Positions 8,079-16,737 of a DNA stretch of 64,000 nt are shown piece by piece; within the stretch, counting starts at the first letter, position 1; every line of letters starts with the position of its first letter. The notes under the pieces were generated by a model that ran no database searches, was not told the origin of the DNA, and saw nothing but the letters and a program-made list of their open reading frames with translations. The DNA lies in the NCBI RefSeq assembly GCF_900109515.1, contig NZ_FOBD01000014.1, positions 62,001 to 126,000 on the forward strand, in the 5' to 3' direction. Both the position numbers and the translations under genes were made by a program. The stretch is from Paenibacillus sp. OK003 (lineage in GTDB: Bacteria > Bacillota > Bacilli > Paenibacillales > Paenibacillaceae).

Positions 8079-11000
8079 ATGATTATTCTTTCAAAAAGAT
8101 CTACAGCGTTATTATTAATCCTGATTATGCTGTTCACGGGTTTGATGGGCTCGAGCCGCGTGCAGGCCGAAGCCGAATCTGCCAACCGGATCGTATTCGA
8201 GGATTCCGAGAACGGCGCTCCGGACGATCACAGTGTTGAGGCGGAACCGCCATTCGCTGTTCACGTCATGGAGACGACGAGCACAACTGTCAAGCTGCAG
8301 TGGAATCCGTTGCCAAGCTCGGATGTTAGCCAATATGTGATCTACAACGGCGACAGTCCTGCGGCTTCCGTAAGTTTTTCCACCTATGATGCGAATGGCG
8401 GTCTATATAGCGCGCTTGTGTTCAATCTGGAGCCTAGCACCGAATATGCTTTTACCATAAAAGCGCATACGCCGACTGAGCTTGCCTCTGTGTCGAGCAA
8501 TGAGGTGATCGTATCCACACCGGCACTTAGCGGAGCTTCAGCAACCCCGCTGACGGTCGCGGATTATCGGGCAAGCGGCAGCGATTCCAATATTCCGGAG
8601 TATGCCATTGACGGCGATATTCAGACAAGGTGGTCGGCGTATGATGACGGGCAATGGATCGAACTGGATCTGGGCTCGGAACAGCTGGTTTCTTATCTGG
8701 GAGTCGCTTTCTACCGGGGAGACAATCGCCGTAAAACCATTGATATCGAGGCTTCGAACGACCAGACCAACTGGACCCGCGTATACAGCGGCGACAGCAG
8801 CGGCACGACGACCCAGGTTGAAGCCTTTGGTTTTGAAGCCGTCACTGCCCGTTATGTACGGGTTGTCGGGCGCGGAGCAAGCGAATGGACAAGCATAACG
8901 GAAATTCAGGTTTACCCTCCCCATGTGGACGGGGTTATATTAAGGCATTTGGAGATTCCGCCAACGGGACCGGATCCGGATTCCCCAATTCCGACAAAAG
9001 CTGGTCTTTATTATGCGGATGGCACACCGCATGTGCCGCATGAGGCTCAGACAGTGACCGGCTCTACGTATAATGTCTTGGACTTCGGCGCCGATCCTGC
9101 CGACAACGGAATGGATGACGCTCAAGCTATCCGGGCTGCACTGGCTGCAGCGGCGTTTGGGGACGAAGTGTATATTCCGAACGGACACTATCAATTAACG
9201 AGCACAGATATGGACGGAGTTACACATTTCATTATGAAATCAGGCGTCCAGATTCGCGGCGAGAGCCAGGATGGCGTTCTGCTGGTCTCCGACCATGCTA
9301 ATGAACAGGGAGAATATGCTACGGTTGAAGGCATCGTATTTCGCATGGCTGGACAAAACAATATTAAGATCAGCAACATGACAATTACATCCAGTTGGGA
9401 CTTGAATTATTCAACGAATACGTCGGTTGCGAATCCGGATCGGGGCGGACCTAAGCAGGTGATCATGATTACCGCCGCTTCCGGCAAACCGTCATATAAC
9501 ATTACGCTGGACGGTCTGACGATCGAGAAGTTTCAACGGATCGGCGTTGTCATTACGAATAGTCATGATGTCATTGTGGAAAATTCGCTTTTTCGCAATG
9601 CGACGAACTTAGCCGAGGGCGGAAATGGATATGGCGTGTCCATCGAAGGCAAATCCAAGGAAAATCGGCTCGGCAGAGAGGATGATTCTCGTTTCAATGT
9701 CGTTCGCAACAACGAGTTTATCGGTCCCTATCTGCGTCACGGAACGATGGCGCATTCTTACACGCATAACAATCTCATTGAAAACAACTACTACTTGAAC
9801 TCGGCATTAGATGCTATCGATTTCCATGGAGAAGACGAGTATATGAATGAAGTAAGCGGCAACCATATCGTTGGCGGCGGCGAAGCGGCTGTCGGTGTTG
9901 GCAATCCGGGCGCTACACATGATGCCGCGGGACCAGGCAATTATATTCATAACAATTTAATCGAGAATGTGAAACGGTATGGGGTACAGGTGTACCTGGG
10001 ATCTCCGGATACGATTATCGAGAATAATATCATTACTGGATTTACGAACGCGGGGAGTCAGGGAATACGTCTGAAAAATGCGCCTGGAACGATAGTGAAG
10101 GGCAATCAGATCGTGAACAATACGGCTTCTGACTTCTGGGGCATAATGGCCATGAAAGACGACGGCGATCCGACCAACGCCGGGAACGGCGCTGGCATAC
10201 CCGAGAATATTGTCATTCAGGACAATCATGTTACGGGGAATACGAATGGCGTTATGATCTCGCACGGTACGAATATTCGTCTTTCCGGTAATGAGATCAG
10301 TGGAAATACCGGGACGGATTATGAGAATCAAGTGGCGGTTTCCGAACTGCTGCCTGCAACCAAGGCGGCAAGTGTACAGAAAAATGCTCAGTACGCCCCG
10401 GTTACGGATCTCTTACAGATTAAAGGTGGAGAAGATAGCGAATCGGCGAGAAGCTATCTGCAATTCGATCTGAATTCCATTGAAGGCAGGCTGGCTACCG
10501 CATGGCTCTATGTGTATGGACGGGCGCTGGAGAGCCCTGCTGGAGAGACGGGAGCTGCAACTTCTCTCTATGCAGTGGACAGCAATGACTGGGACAGCGA
10601 TACAATGCAATGGAATACGTACCAGTCTCCGCCAGAGCTTGGCCAGAAGCTCTCGACTGTTCAGCTGAATAATAACGGCGAGAACGTCTGGTATGTATTC
10701 GATGCGACTGTGCTCGTGCAAGAACGTCTGGATGGAGATCGGACGATATCACTTGCTTTTGCCCAGGATTCCGATCAAACCGGTTACTTGACGCAGCTAT
10801 ACAATGGACCCGACTCCAGCTATAGGCCTTACCTGCGGGTTGAAACTTACCCTCCTGTCGAACTTGCGGCCGTAGCGGTAACGGCTGATCGTTCGCAACT
10901 GGTGCCGGGCATGACTACCCAACTGCATGTGATCGGCACATACAATACAGGATCGAACGTTTCGTTGGAAAATGCGGACATATCTTTCAACAGTCTGACG

Positions 11001-11573
11001 CCGGATCTAGTGACTGTTGATCATACCGGCGTGGTTACCGCACTTCAAGCTGGGGAAGCAACATTGCAGGCAGCTGTTGTCTTGGATGGCGTTGCTCGCA
11101 CTGGAGAGTTCGTTCTTAATGTAACTAATAATCTGGCGATTACTGCGCAGCTGTCGGTCGACTCCACGCTGGGTAAAAATACAAAAGATAGCGTACTTGA
11201 CGGAAGCTTGGAAACCCGCTGGATATCAAACGGCTCCCAAACGCCTTATCTGATGCTGGACTGGACAACAGAGCAAACGATCAACCAAGTGAAGCTGTGG
11301 AGCGGACATGTGCCGCTTATAGGCTCGGCCAACTGGCATGTCAGAGATTTTGATCTGCAGTTTCTGGAAGACGGAGAATGGAAGACGATAGCCGAAGTTC
11401 GAGATAATGATCAGGACGCTTTTTGGGGTCAGTATACCATGTTGAATTTGGAAAACCCCGTCGTGACGACTGCCTTGCGCTTCCATTTTGTCCGTCCGTC
11501 ATGGGGCAATGGCAATTCGAATGATATGATGGCCAGAATCCATGAGGTGTTTGTCGGCTTCGTCAACGATTAG
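8079..11573 (+). CDS. Secreted multidomain beta-helix (pectate-lyase-3-like) enzyme
   Basis: 1,164 residues. A signal peptide occupies ~1-30 (STALLLILIMLFTGLMG, then VQAEA). By sequence features, an FN3 domain follows (~60-145), then a discoidin F5/8C domain (~150-285, WIELDLGSEQLVSYLGVAFY), a right-handed beta-helix of the pectate-lyase-3 type (~330-760, YNVLDFGADPADNGMDD and many IxxNxI turns), a DNRLRE-like domain (~765-925), a bacterial Ig-like Big2 domain (~930-1000) and a second discoidin-like domain (~1030-1164). It is an extracellular polysaccharide lyase or hydrolase with several carbohydrate-binding modules. Its importer is the ABC system immediately downstream. The exact substrate is not readable. 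Confidence 0.85.
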   Translation: MIILSKRSTALLLILIMLFTGLMGSSRVQAEAESANRIVFEDSENGAPDDHSVEAEPPFAVHVMETTSTTVKLQWNPLPSSDVSQYVIYNGDSPAASVSFSTYDANGGLYSALVFNLEPSTEYAFTIKAHTPTELASVSSNEVIVSTPALSGASATPLTVADYRASGSDSNIPEYAIDGDIQTRWSAYDDGQWIELDLGSEQLVSYLGVAFYRGDNRRKTIDIEASNDQTNWTRVYSGDSSGTTTQVEAFGFEAVTARYVRVVGRGASEWTSITEIQVYPPHVDGVILRHLEIPPTGPDPDSPIPTKAGLYYADGTPHVPHEAQTVTGSTYNVLDFGADPADNGMDDAQAIRAALAAAAFGDEVYIPNGHYQLTSTDMDGVTHFIMKSGVQIRGESQDGVLLVSDHANEQGEYATVEGIVFRMAGQNNIKISNMTITSSWDLNYSTNTSVANPDRGGPKQVIMITAASGKPSYNITLDGLTIEKFQRIGVVITNSHDVIVENSLFRNATNLAEGGNGYGVSIEGKSKENRLGREDDSRFNVVRNNEFIGPYLRHGTMAHSYTHNNLIENNYYLNSALDAIDFHGEDEYMNEVSGNHIVGGGEAAVGVGNPGATHDAAGPGNYIHNNLIENVKRYGVQVYLGSPDTIIENNIITGFTNAGSQGIRLKNAPGTIVKGNQIVNNTASDFWGIMAMKDDGDPTNAGNGAGIPENIVIQDNHVTGNTNGVMISHGTNIRLSGNEISGNTGTDYENQVAVSELLPATKAASVQKNAQYAPVTDLLQIKGGEDSESARSYLQFDLNSIEGRLATAWLYVYGRALESPAGETGAATSLYAVDSNDWDSDTMQWNTYQSPPELGQKLSTVQLNNNGENVWYVFDATVLVQERLDGDRTISLAFAQDSDQTGYLTQLYNGPDSSYRPYLRVETYPPVELAAVAVTADRSQLVPGMTTQLHVIGTYNTGSNVSLENADISFNSLTPDLVTVDHTGVVTALQAGEATLQAAVVLDGVARTGEFVLNVTNNLAITAQLSVDSTLGKNTKDSVLDGSLETRWISNGSQTPYLMLDWTTEQTINQVKLWSGHVPLIGSANWHVRDFDLQFLEDGEWKTIAEVRDNDQDAFWGQYTMLNLENPVVTTALRFHFVRPSWGNGNSNDMMARIHEVFVGFVND

Positions 11574-11580
11574 GAACCAC

Positions 11581-11617
11581 CTCGGCCTATGTACTTGTCA
11601 TGCGGGCTTAGGCCGAA
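11581..11617 (+). terminator. Hairpin between enzyme gene and ABC transporter genes
   Basis: TCGGCCTA (11582-11589) pairs with TAGGCCGA (11609-11616). Only a short T-containing tail follows, so it may be an imperfect terminator. Confidence 0.5.
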
Positions 11618-11660
11618 GTTCTGTTATATAGCTGGTTCTATTAAAGTACTCGAATTTACA

Positions 11661-11712
11661 TAGTTTTTCTCGATTTTGTGTTATTTTTTCTGAATGCCAT
11701 CAAATTTATACT
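11661..11712 (+). promoter_or_regulatory. Candidate YesN-activated promoter of the sugar ABC transporter
   Basis: TAGTTTTTCTCGA starts at 11661 and is followed by a T-rich tract to ~11690; TATACT lies at 11707-11712. Motif, -10 box and their 46-nt spacing match the promoter at 7851-7902. No -35 box is visible. Confidence 0.6.
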
Positions 11713-11717
11713 AGTAA

Positions 11718-11732
11718 TAGAAAGCGATTACA
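11718..11732 (+). promoter_or_regulatory. cre-like site overlapping the transporter promoter
   Basis: TAGAAAGCGATTACA fits the cre consensus with one mismatch (second position). It lies directly after the -10 box at 11707-11712, where CcpA binding would block initiation. Confidence 0.55.
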
Positions 11733-11753
11733 AACATTGAGGGGGGCATAAAG

Positions 11754-13088
11754 ATGAAGAAATACGGGTTAATCTTGCTGTCTGTTGTATTGCTGCTCGG
11801 CTTGCTGAGCGCCTGCGGAGGAAACGGAAATAACAATAATGGCACCGGAAAGACAAACAAGGAAAATGCGAACAATACGCCGAGTGCGGAAGTGGCTGCT
11901 GAGTCAAAAGATCCTATAGAGCTTGAGATGTCCGTTTGGGGCAGTGATGCCCAGGTGGCATTGTATGACGAGCTTGCTGAGGAATACAAGAAGCTCCATC
12001 CGAATGTAACAGTCAAAACTTCCGTGATTCCGTGGGCGGACTACCAGCAAAAACTGGCGATCATGGCAGCGACCAAAACCTCTCCTGATATCGTATGGAT
12101 CTCAGAGCGCATGATTCCGCAATTTATGAATGGGGGCCAGCTGCTGGATATTTCGTCCGTGAAAGAGGACGCGGCTTATACGTTCGATGATATAATACCA
12201 TCCACACTCACTGCATTTGAAAAGGACGGCAAACTCTACGGCATTCCATTCTCTACGCCGCCTCAGGTCGTTTTTTACAATAAAAATCTGTTTGAAGCGA
12301 ATGGATTGAAGTCGCCAATGCAGCTTTATGAAGAGGGCAACTGGACTTACGATGAGATGGTCAAAGCGTCCGAAGCGATCTCCAAACCGCAGGAAGGGGT
12401 ATACGGCGTGAAGTTCATACAAAATTCCTCCAACTGGTCCGATAATCTGATTCCATTGATTTGGGCGATGGGCGGCGAAATCTTCAACGAAGACACAACG
12501 CAATTCGCTATGAACACGCCGGAGACGGCTAAAGCGATCAATCTTTTTAAAGGGCTGCTCGATAAGAAAGCGCATCCAAGCATCGGCGAGCAGTTAACTT
12601 TCGATACAGGTAAGCTTGGTATGGCGTTTGAGAACGTTACCCGTACAAGCGCTTATCGTGACAAAGTCGATTTCGAATGGGATATTGCTCCGCTTCCGGA
12701 AGGCGACCATGGCGTCAAGATGCCTATTGGCTTTGGAGGCTATTCGATCTTCAAAGACGCAGAGTATCCGGAAGAAGCATTGGAATATTTAAAATTTATA
12801 AGTAATAAGGAAAATGCAGCTAAAGTAGCGGAGTTTTTTGTACCACAGAGAGAGTCCGTCCTGTACTCCGATGAGTATCTGAACAAGTTCCCGTTCCCGA
12901 CTGTTGAAACGATGAAAGTGGCTGCGTACGATCGGTTGGCCGAAGGTACAATCCGGCCTTCCCATCCGAACTGGGTCAAGATTGACGAGCAGGTGACAAT
13001 AAACCTGGATGCGATTTTGCTTGGTTCCACGACAACCGAGCAAGCGTTGGAAATTATGGAAGACAGCATTAATCCTCTATTGAAGTAA
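11754..13088 (+). CDS. Sugar ABC transporter substrate-binding lipoprotein
   Basis: 444 residues with a lipoprotein signal (hydrophobic stretch, then LLGLLSACGG, lipid-modified Cys ~22) behind GGGGGG. The rest is an extracellular solute-binding protein of family 1: LEMSVWGSDAQVALYDELAEEY at the start of the mature domain, PDIVWISE and a typical hinge. It captures an oligosaccharide outside the membrane and passes it to the two permeases downstream. It is probably the uptake partner of the beta-helix enzyme, since both genes carry the same promoter motif. Confidence 0.93.
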   Translation: MKKYGLILLSVVLLLGLLSACGGNGNNNNGTGKTNKENANNTPSAEVAAESKDPIELEMSVWGSDAQVALYDELAEEYKKLHPNVTVKTSVIPWADYQQKLAIMAATKTSPDIVWISERMIPQFMNGGQLLDISSVKEDAAYTFDDIIPSTLTAFEKDGKLYGIPFSTPPQVVFYNKNLFEANGLKSPMQLYEEGNWTYDEMVKASEAISKPQEGVYGVKFIQNSSNWSDNLIPLIWAMGGEIFNEDTTQFAMNTPETAKAINLFKGLLDKKAHPSIGEQLTFDTGKLGMAFENVTRTSAYRDKVDFEWDIAPLPEGDHGVKMPIGFGGYSIFKDAEYPEEALEYLKFISNKENAAKVAEFFVPQRESVLYSDEYLNKFPFPTVETMKVAAYDRLAEGTIRPSHPNWVKIDEQVTINLDAILLGSTTTEQALEIMEDSINPLLK

Positions 13089-13111
13089 CCCTCCAGAACG
13101 ATGGAGCATTG

Positions 13112-13144
13112 CGAGATCGCCATATGAACAATAGGGCGATCTCG
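13112..13144 (+). terminator. Intra-operon hairpin after the binding-protein gene
   Basis: CGAGATCGCC (13112-13121) pairs perfectly with GGCGATCTCG (13135-13144). No T-run follows, so it probably stabilises the upstream mRNA or attenuates partly, as often seen between binding-protein and permease genes. Confidence 0.6.
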
Positions 13145-13193
13145 GATCTTAAAGGGAGGGTTTCATCATATTCACAACAGGAGGTAGGCGCAA

Positions 13194-14102
13194 ATGGCCG
13201 GAGGTAAGCCAGCAGGTTTAGCAACTTTGAAATCAAAAGAAATGTGGACGGGATATTTGTTTATACTGCCTATTGTGGCGGGATATTTAATCTTTCTGTT
13301 TGGCCCGATCGTTTACGCTTTCGTGATGAGCTTTACAAATTGGTCGTTATTTGGAAATAAGGAGTATATTGGTTTGGGTAACTATATTTATGCCGTGCGC
13401 GATGATCCCGTCTTCTGGGATACGGTTGTGAATACGGTATATTTCTCTGCGGGCTTGGTCCCGCTGAACATTGTGTTATCGCTTTTGCTGGCTATGCTGT
13501 TGAAACGGAAAATATGGGGCATTGGCTTGTTTCGGACCGCGATCTTTACGCCGGTAGTCGTTTCCCTCGTGGTTTGGGGGATCGTATGGAAGTTTATTTT
13601 CTCTACGGACGGCGGATTAGTCAATCTGCTGATCCGAACGTTTGGCGGAACTGAGATTCCCTGGCTTTTCTCGGAAACTTGGACGATGCCTACCGTTATA
13701 GTGGTCAGTGCGCTTAAAGGTGTGGGGATGAATATGGTCATCTTCCTGGCCGCTCTGCACGATGTGCCGAAGGATTATTACGAGGCTTCCAAAATTGACG
13801 GCGCTTCGCGCTGGGAAACCTTTAAATCCATTACACTGCCAATGATTACGCCAGCCGTATTCATGGTAACGATAATTACCGTTATCGGTTCTCTTAAAGT
13901 GTTCGGACAAATCTATGTGATGACAGGTGGAGGGCCGGGAACAAGCACGTACGTGATGGTCTTCTACATTTTCAAACAAGCGTTCCGCTCCTACGAATTC
14001 GGTTATGCATCAGCCCTGGCATTTATTTTGTTCAGCATTATCCTGGTTCTGACTTTGATACAGTGGAAACTAAGAAAGAGATGGGTACATTATGAACAAT
14101 AA
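13194..14102 (+). CDS. Sugar ABC transporter permease (MalF/LplB-like)
   Basis: 302 residues, six predicted membrane helices, the first at GYLFILPIVAGYLIFLFGP. The EAA loop that contacts the ATPase is visible as YYEASKIDGASRWETFKSITLPM near residue 200. It starts behind ACAGGAGG. It overlaps the next permease gene by 11 bases, so the two are translationally coupled. No ATPase is encoded here; such CUT1 systems normally share an MsmK-type ATPase encoded elsewhere. Confidence 0.93.
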   Translation: MAGGKPAGLATLKSKEMWTGYLFILPIVAGYLIFLFGPIVYAFVMSFTNWSLFGNKEYIGLGNYIYAVRDDPVFWDTVVNTVYFSAGLVPLNIVLSLLLAMLLKRKIWGIGLFRTAIFTPVVVSLVVWGIVWKFIFSTDGGLVNLLIRTFGGTEIPWLFSETWTMPTVIVVSALKGVGMNMVIFLAALHDVPKDYYEASKIDGASRWETFKSITLPMITPAVFMVTIITVIGSLKVFGQIYVMTGGGPGTSTYVMVFYIFKQAFRSYEFGYASALAFILFSIILVLTLIQWKLRKRWVHYEQ

Positions 14103-14925
14103 AAAGATAACATCCAACCTTGCATCCTATCTGGTTCTAACAATCGTTTCCCTCATCGTGTTGTTCCCATTTTTTTGGATGGTCAGCACATCCTTGAAGA
14201 CAGAATCCGAGGTGTTTCTATTTCCGCCCCAGTGGATACCCGCAGCTTGGGAGTGGATCAATTATATTCGCGTGTTTACGGAAATGCCGTTTCATCTCTA
14301 CTTTTTTAATAGCATGTATATCGCGGCGCTCGTCACGGCAGGCACTTGTTTCTTGTCCGCATTGGCAGGCTATGCGTTTGCCAGATTGCACTTTCCATTC
14401 AAAAACGCGATCTTTCTGTTCCTGCTCAGCGGGATGATGATTCCTACCGAAGTTACGGCCATTCCTTTATTCAGCTGGATGTCAAACCTCGGATTCATCG
14501 ATACGCATATTCCTCTGATTCTTCCGCCAATGCTTGGATCGGGAGGAATGTTCGGCGTATTTCTCGTACGTCAGTTTCTAATTACTGTTCCTATTGAACT
14601 GGATGAAGCAGCCAAAATGGACGGGTGTTCGCCGTGGCGCACGTTCAGGTCGATCATGCTCCCGATCGCCACGCCCGCATTGGCAACCGTAAGCATCTTT
14701 ACATTCATGAATAGCTGGAATGAGTTTTTTGAACCGCTTATTTATTTAAATACGAAGGAATTGTTTACGCTGCCGATCGGCTTATCCATGCTGACTACGG
14801 ATGCCGGCGTGGACTGGCCGCTGCTGCTTGCCGCTTCGACCATAGCGACAGTCCCGATTCTGGTTGTTTTCTTCCTGGCCCAAAACAAGTTTATTGAAGG
14901 CATTGCCAATACGGGCTTGAAATAA
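14092..14925 (+). CDS. Sugar ABC transporter permease (MalG/AraQ-like)
   Basis: 277 residues with about six membrane helices (LVLTIVSLIVLFPFFWMVS at the start) and the EAA motif ELDEAAKMDGCSPWRTFRSI near residue 170. It pairs with the preceding permease (11-base overlap) to form the membrane channel for the sugar bound by the lipoprotein. A strong terminator follows at 14982. Confidence 0.93.
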   Translation: MNNKKITSNLASYLVLTIVSLIVLFPFFWMVSTSLKTESEVFLFPPQWIPAAWEWINYIRVFTEMPFHLYFFNSMYIAALVTAGTCFLSALAGYAFARLHFPFKNAIFLFLLSGMMIPTEVTAIPLFSWMSNLGFIDTHIPLILPPMLGSGGMFGVFLVRQFLITVPIELDEAAKMDGCSPWRTFRSIMLPIATPALATVSIFTFMNSWNEFFEPLIYLNTKELFTLPIGLSMLTTDAGVDWPLLLAASTIATVPILVVFFLAQNKFIEGIANTGLK

Positions 14926-14981
14926 TGCGTTTTCTCCAAAAAGGACTGATACCTAATATACATGCAGTAGTTTCACATGCG

Positions 14982-15014
14982 AACGTCAGCCTAATAAAGG
15001 GCTGACGTTTGTAT
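14982..15014 (+). terminator. Rho-independent terminator of the ABC operon
   Basis: AACGTCAGCC (14982-14991) pairs with GGCTGACGTT (15000-15009), followed by a T-rich tail. Confidence 0.75.
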
Positions 15015-15450
15015 TTTGCAGCTATAAAATTAAGCTGTAAAAGAACAGGATTTCTTCTGCAAATGTATTTACTTCGGCATTATTCTGAACAAATACGGAA
15101 GTATTATTTTAATTCTTATCTCTTTTGACAGATGTACAGACGATGTGTGCTAATTCCTAATATGCTTTTTTCTCTGCATGTTTGAAAATGACAGCATTCT
15201 TCCCCGATACATAGGACGTATACGTTCCCGCTTCGTATGGATACGCTAAAACCCGCTAGTACCATTAAACTCGATGCCGTCGCCATTGTGTCGAACCTAA
15301 ACATAGGTGAAATCTTTACTGTTAAATATTATATATTATTCCTATCGATATTAACGTTAAGCTGACGGGCAGATTAGTTCAGTAATCGATGGACGCTCTA
15401 ATGTATGATTTGGTACACTTGATCTATAAAATTTAACGGAGGCGATTTAC
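15015..15450. other. Intergenic stretch without recognisable gene
   Basis: AT-rich sequence between the ABC operon and the broken methyltransferase. I see no supportable coding region, RNA gene or repeat here. Confidence 0.5.
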
Positions 15451-15507
15451 ATGAAAAGTTACGGAATCTTTTGGGCAAATCAACTGTGGGGAATATTGCA
15501 TAACTAG
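15451..15507 (+). other. Possible 18-codon leader ORF
   Basis: ATG behind a strong GGAGGCG site encodes 18 residues (MKSYGIFWANQLWGILHN) and stops 43 bases before the methyltransferase pseudogene. It could be a leader peptide or the displaced start of that gene. No homology is recognised. Confidence 0.25.
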
Positions 15508-15550
15508 CCTAATAAACTGCATCTTCCCCTTAATTTGAGAGGGTACTATT

Positions 15551-16241
15551 TTGGAAAATCCATTTTTATCTTTTAATAATCCTAAGCCACTTGGTGCAGG
15601 CTCGTATGAAATGGCACTTCCCTTAATAAATTCACTGAACTTAAAAGCCGGTATGCGAGTTTTGGAGATAGGCGCTGGTACAGGTCAAAGGCGCTGGTAC
15701 AGGTCAAGTAGCCGCCATATTGGCTAAAAATTGGGGAGTATCCGTCATTACCCTTGAACCATGGGAAAATTTAATAGATATTCAAGATTTCGCTACTGAA
15801 CATGGTGTGGGAAATGACGTTCTTGCAATAAATGCAAACGCAATGGGTATGCCTTTCCCAGATGAATCATTTGATGCTGTCTTTGGGATTGGTTCTTTCT
15901 TTATGATTGATGATAGAGAACAAGCTTTGAAAGAAATCATAAGAGTCACGCGTAAAGCAGGGCATATCGGAATTGCAGAGCCTATGTGTACCGGTAATCC
16001 TATGCCGTCTGACTTGGGAAAGTATGAAATCTTTAATTCGTATAAGAACTGGCTAAGATCATTGGAATGGAACTGTGACTTATATAGAAATCAGGGTTTA
16101 TCAGTTACAGAGGAGTACTACTTTCCGGAAGCGTATCAATGGATGATTGATAATTTTCGATATTATGATGGTGAAAAAGATTTTATTCTAGAAGATAACG
16201 GTCGTTGGTTAACTTTAGGACTTGTTGTCGGGCAGAAGTGA
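15551..16241 (+). pseudogene. SAM-dependent class I methyltransferase, broken by a 19-bp tandem duplication
   Basis: The frame from a TTG at 15551 (after GAGAGGG) reads through methyltransferase motif I (VLEIGAGTGQ), then shifts and stops at 15725. The cause is visible: a 19-bp unit beginning AGGCGCTGG occurs twice in direct tandem at 15670-15688 and 15689-15707. Removing one copy restores a ~223-residue protein continuing VAAILAKNWGVSVITLEPW and including the motif FGIGSFFMID and EIIRVTRKAGHIGIAEP. The downstream half stays open to 16241, so the inactivation looks recent. The substrate of the former enzyme is unknown. A sequencing or assembly artefact is possible. Confidence 0.85.
15670..15707 (+). 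repeat. 19-bp perfect tandem duplication
   Basis: Two adjacent identical 19-mers (AGGCGCTGGTACAGGTCAA) within the glycine-rich SAM-binding loop codons. The length is not a multiple of three, hence the frameshift. Confidence 0.9.
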
Positions 16242-16252
16242 TAATTTTTTTG

Positions 16253-16277
16253 AGACCACCTTCATAGGCGGTCTTCT
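16253..16277. terminator. Hairpin after the methyltransferase pseudogene
   Basis: AGACCACC pairs with GGCGGTCT (one mismatch), separated by a 6-nt loop, close behind the stop codon at 16241. Confidence 0.45.
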
Positions 16278-16410
16278 ATACTCAGCGTATGCTAGCGCTG
16301 TATGCATGACTAACGGGGAACGATAGTTCAGAATTGACCTTGCATACAACATAAAATCAATATATCATTGGTGCTCTTCAGCACAGCTTAACAGGTGATC
16401 AAATAAGGAG

Positions 16411-16447
16411 TAAGAGCCATGTAGACCTCCCTACGTGGCTCTTTTGT
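16411..16447 (+). terminator. Strong terminator hairpin
   Basis: AAGAGCCATGTAG pairs with CTACGTGGCTCTT around a 6-nt loop and is followed by TTTTG. No intact plus-strand gene feeds it other than the methyltransferase remnant. Confidence 0.7.
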
Positions 16448-16499
16448 ATACTTATTAAACTTAGATTAATAGCGTTTTATGAATAAGAAATTTTTATTC

Positions 16500-16737
16500 T
16501 CAATAGGGTACCCCGTTGAAGAGAAACGATTCATTTTTTACATAGGCATTAATTTCTCTTTTGGCTAATTTACTAATATGGTCTGGTAACCATTCCTGCG
16601 AGTCTGGTAGACCCAGCCAAAAATTCATTGTTTCAAGTTGTCCTGCAATAAAAAAACCTTCTAATAGCTCAATATAATTATCTGGTAACGAATAATATTT
16701 AGAATATGACTTAAGTAACGGGTTTAATATACGTGCA
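16500..16737 (-). pseudogene. C-terminal remnant of an APH-like phosphotransferase family protein
   Basis: On the minus strand an open stretch of ~75 codons reads YYSLPDNYIELLEGFFIAG, LETMNFWLGLPDSQEWLP, then DHISKLAKREINAYV and stops at 16500. It has no start codon, and its upstream end runs into the last codons of the LRR gene. The text resembles the C-terminus of aminoglycoside-phosphotransferase-like proteins, from memory of the family only. It is probably what is left after a deletion or insertion that brought the LRR gene here. Confidence 0.45.
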
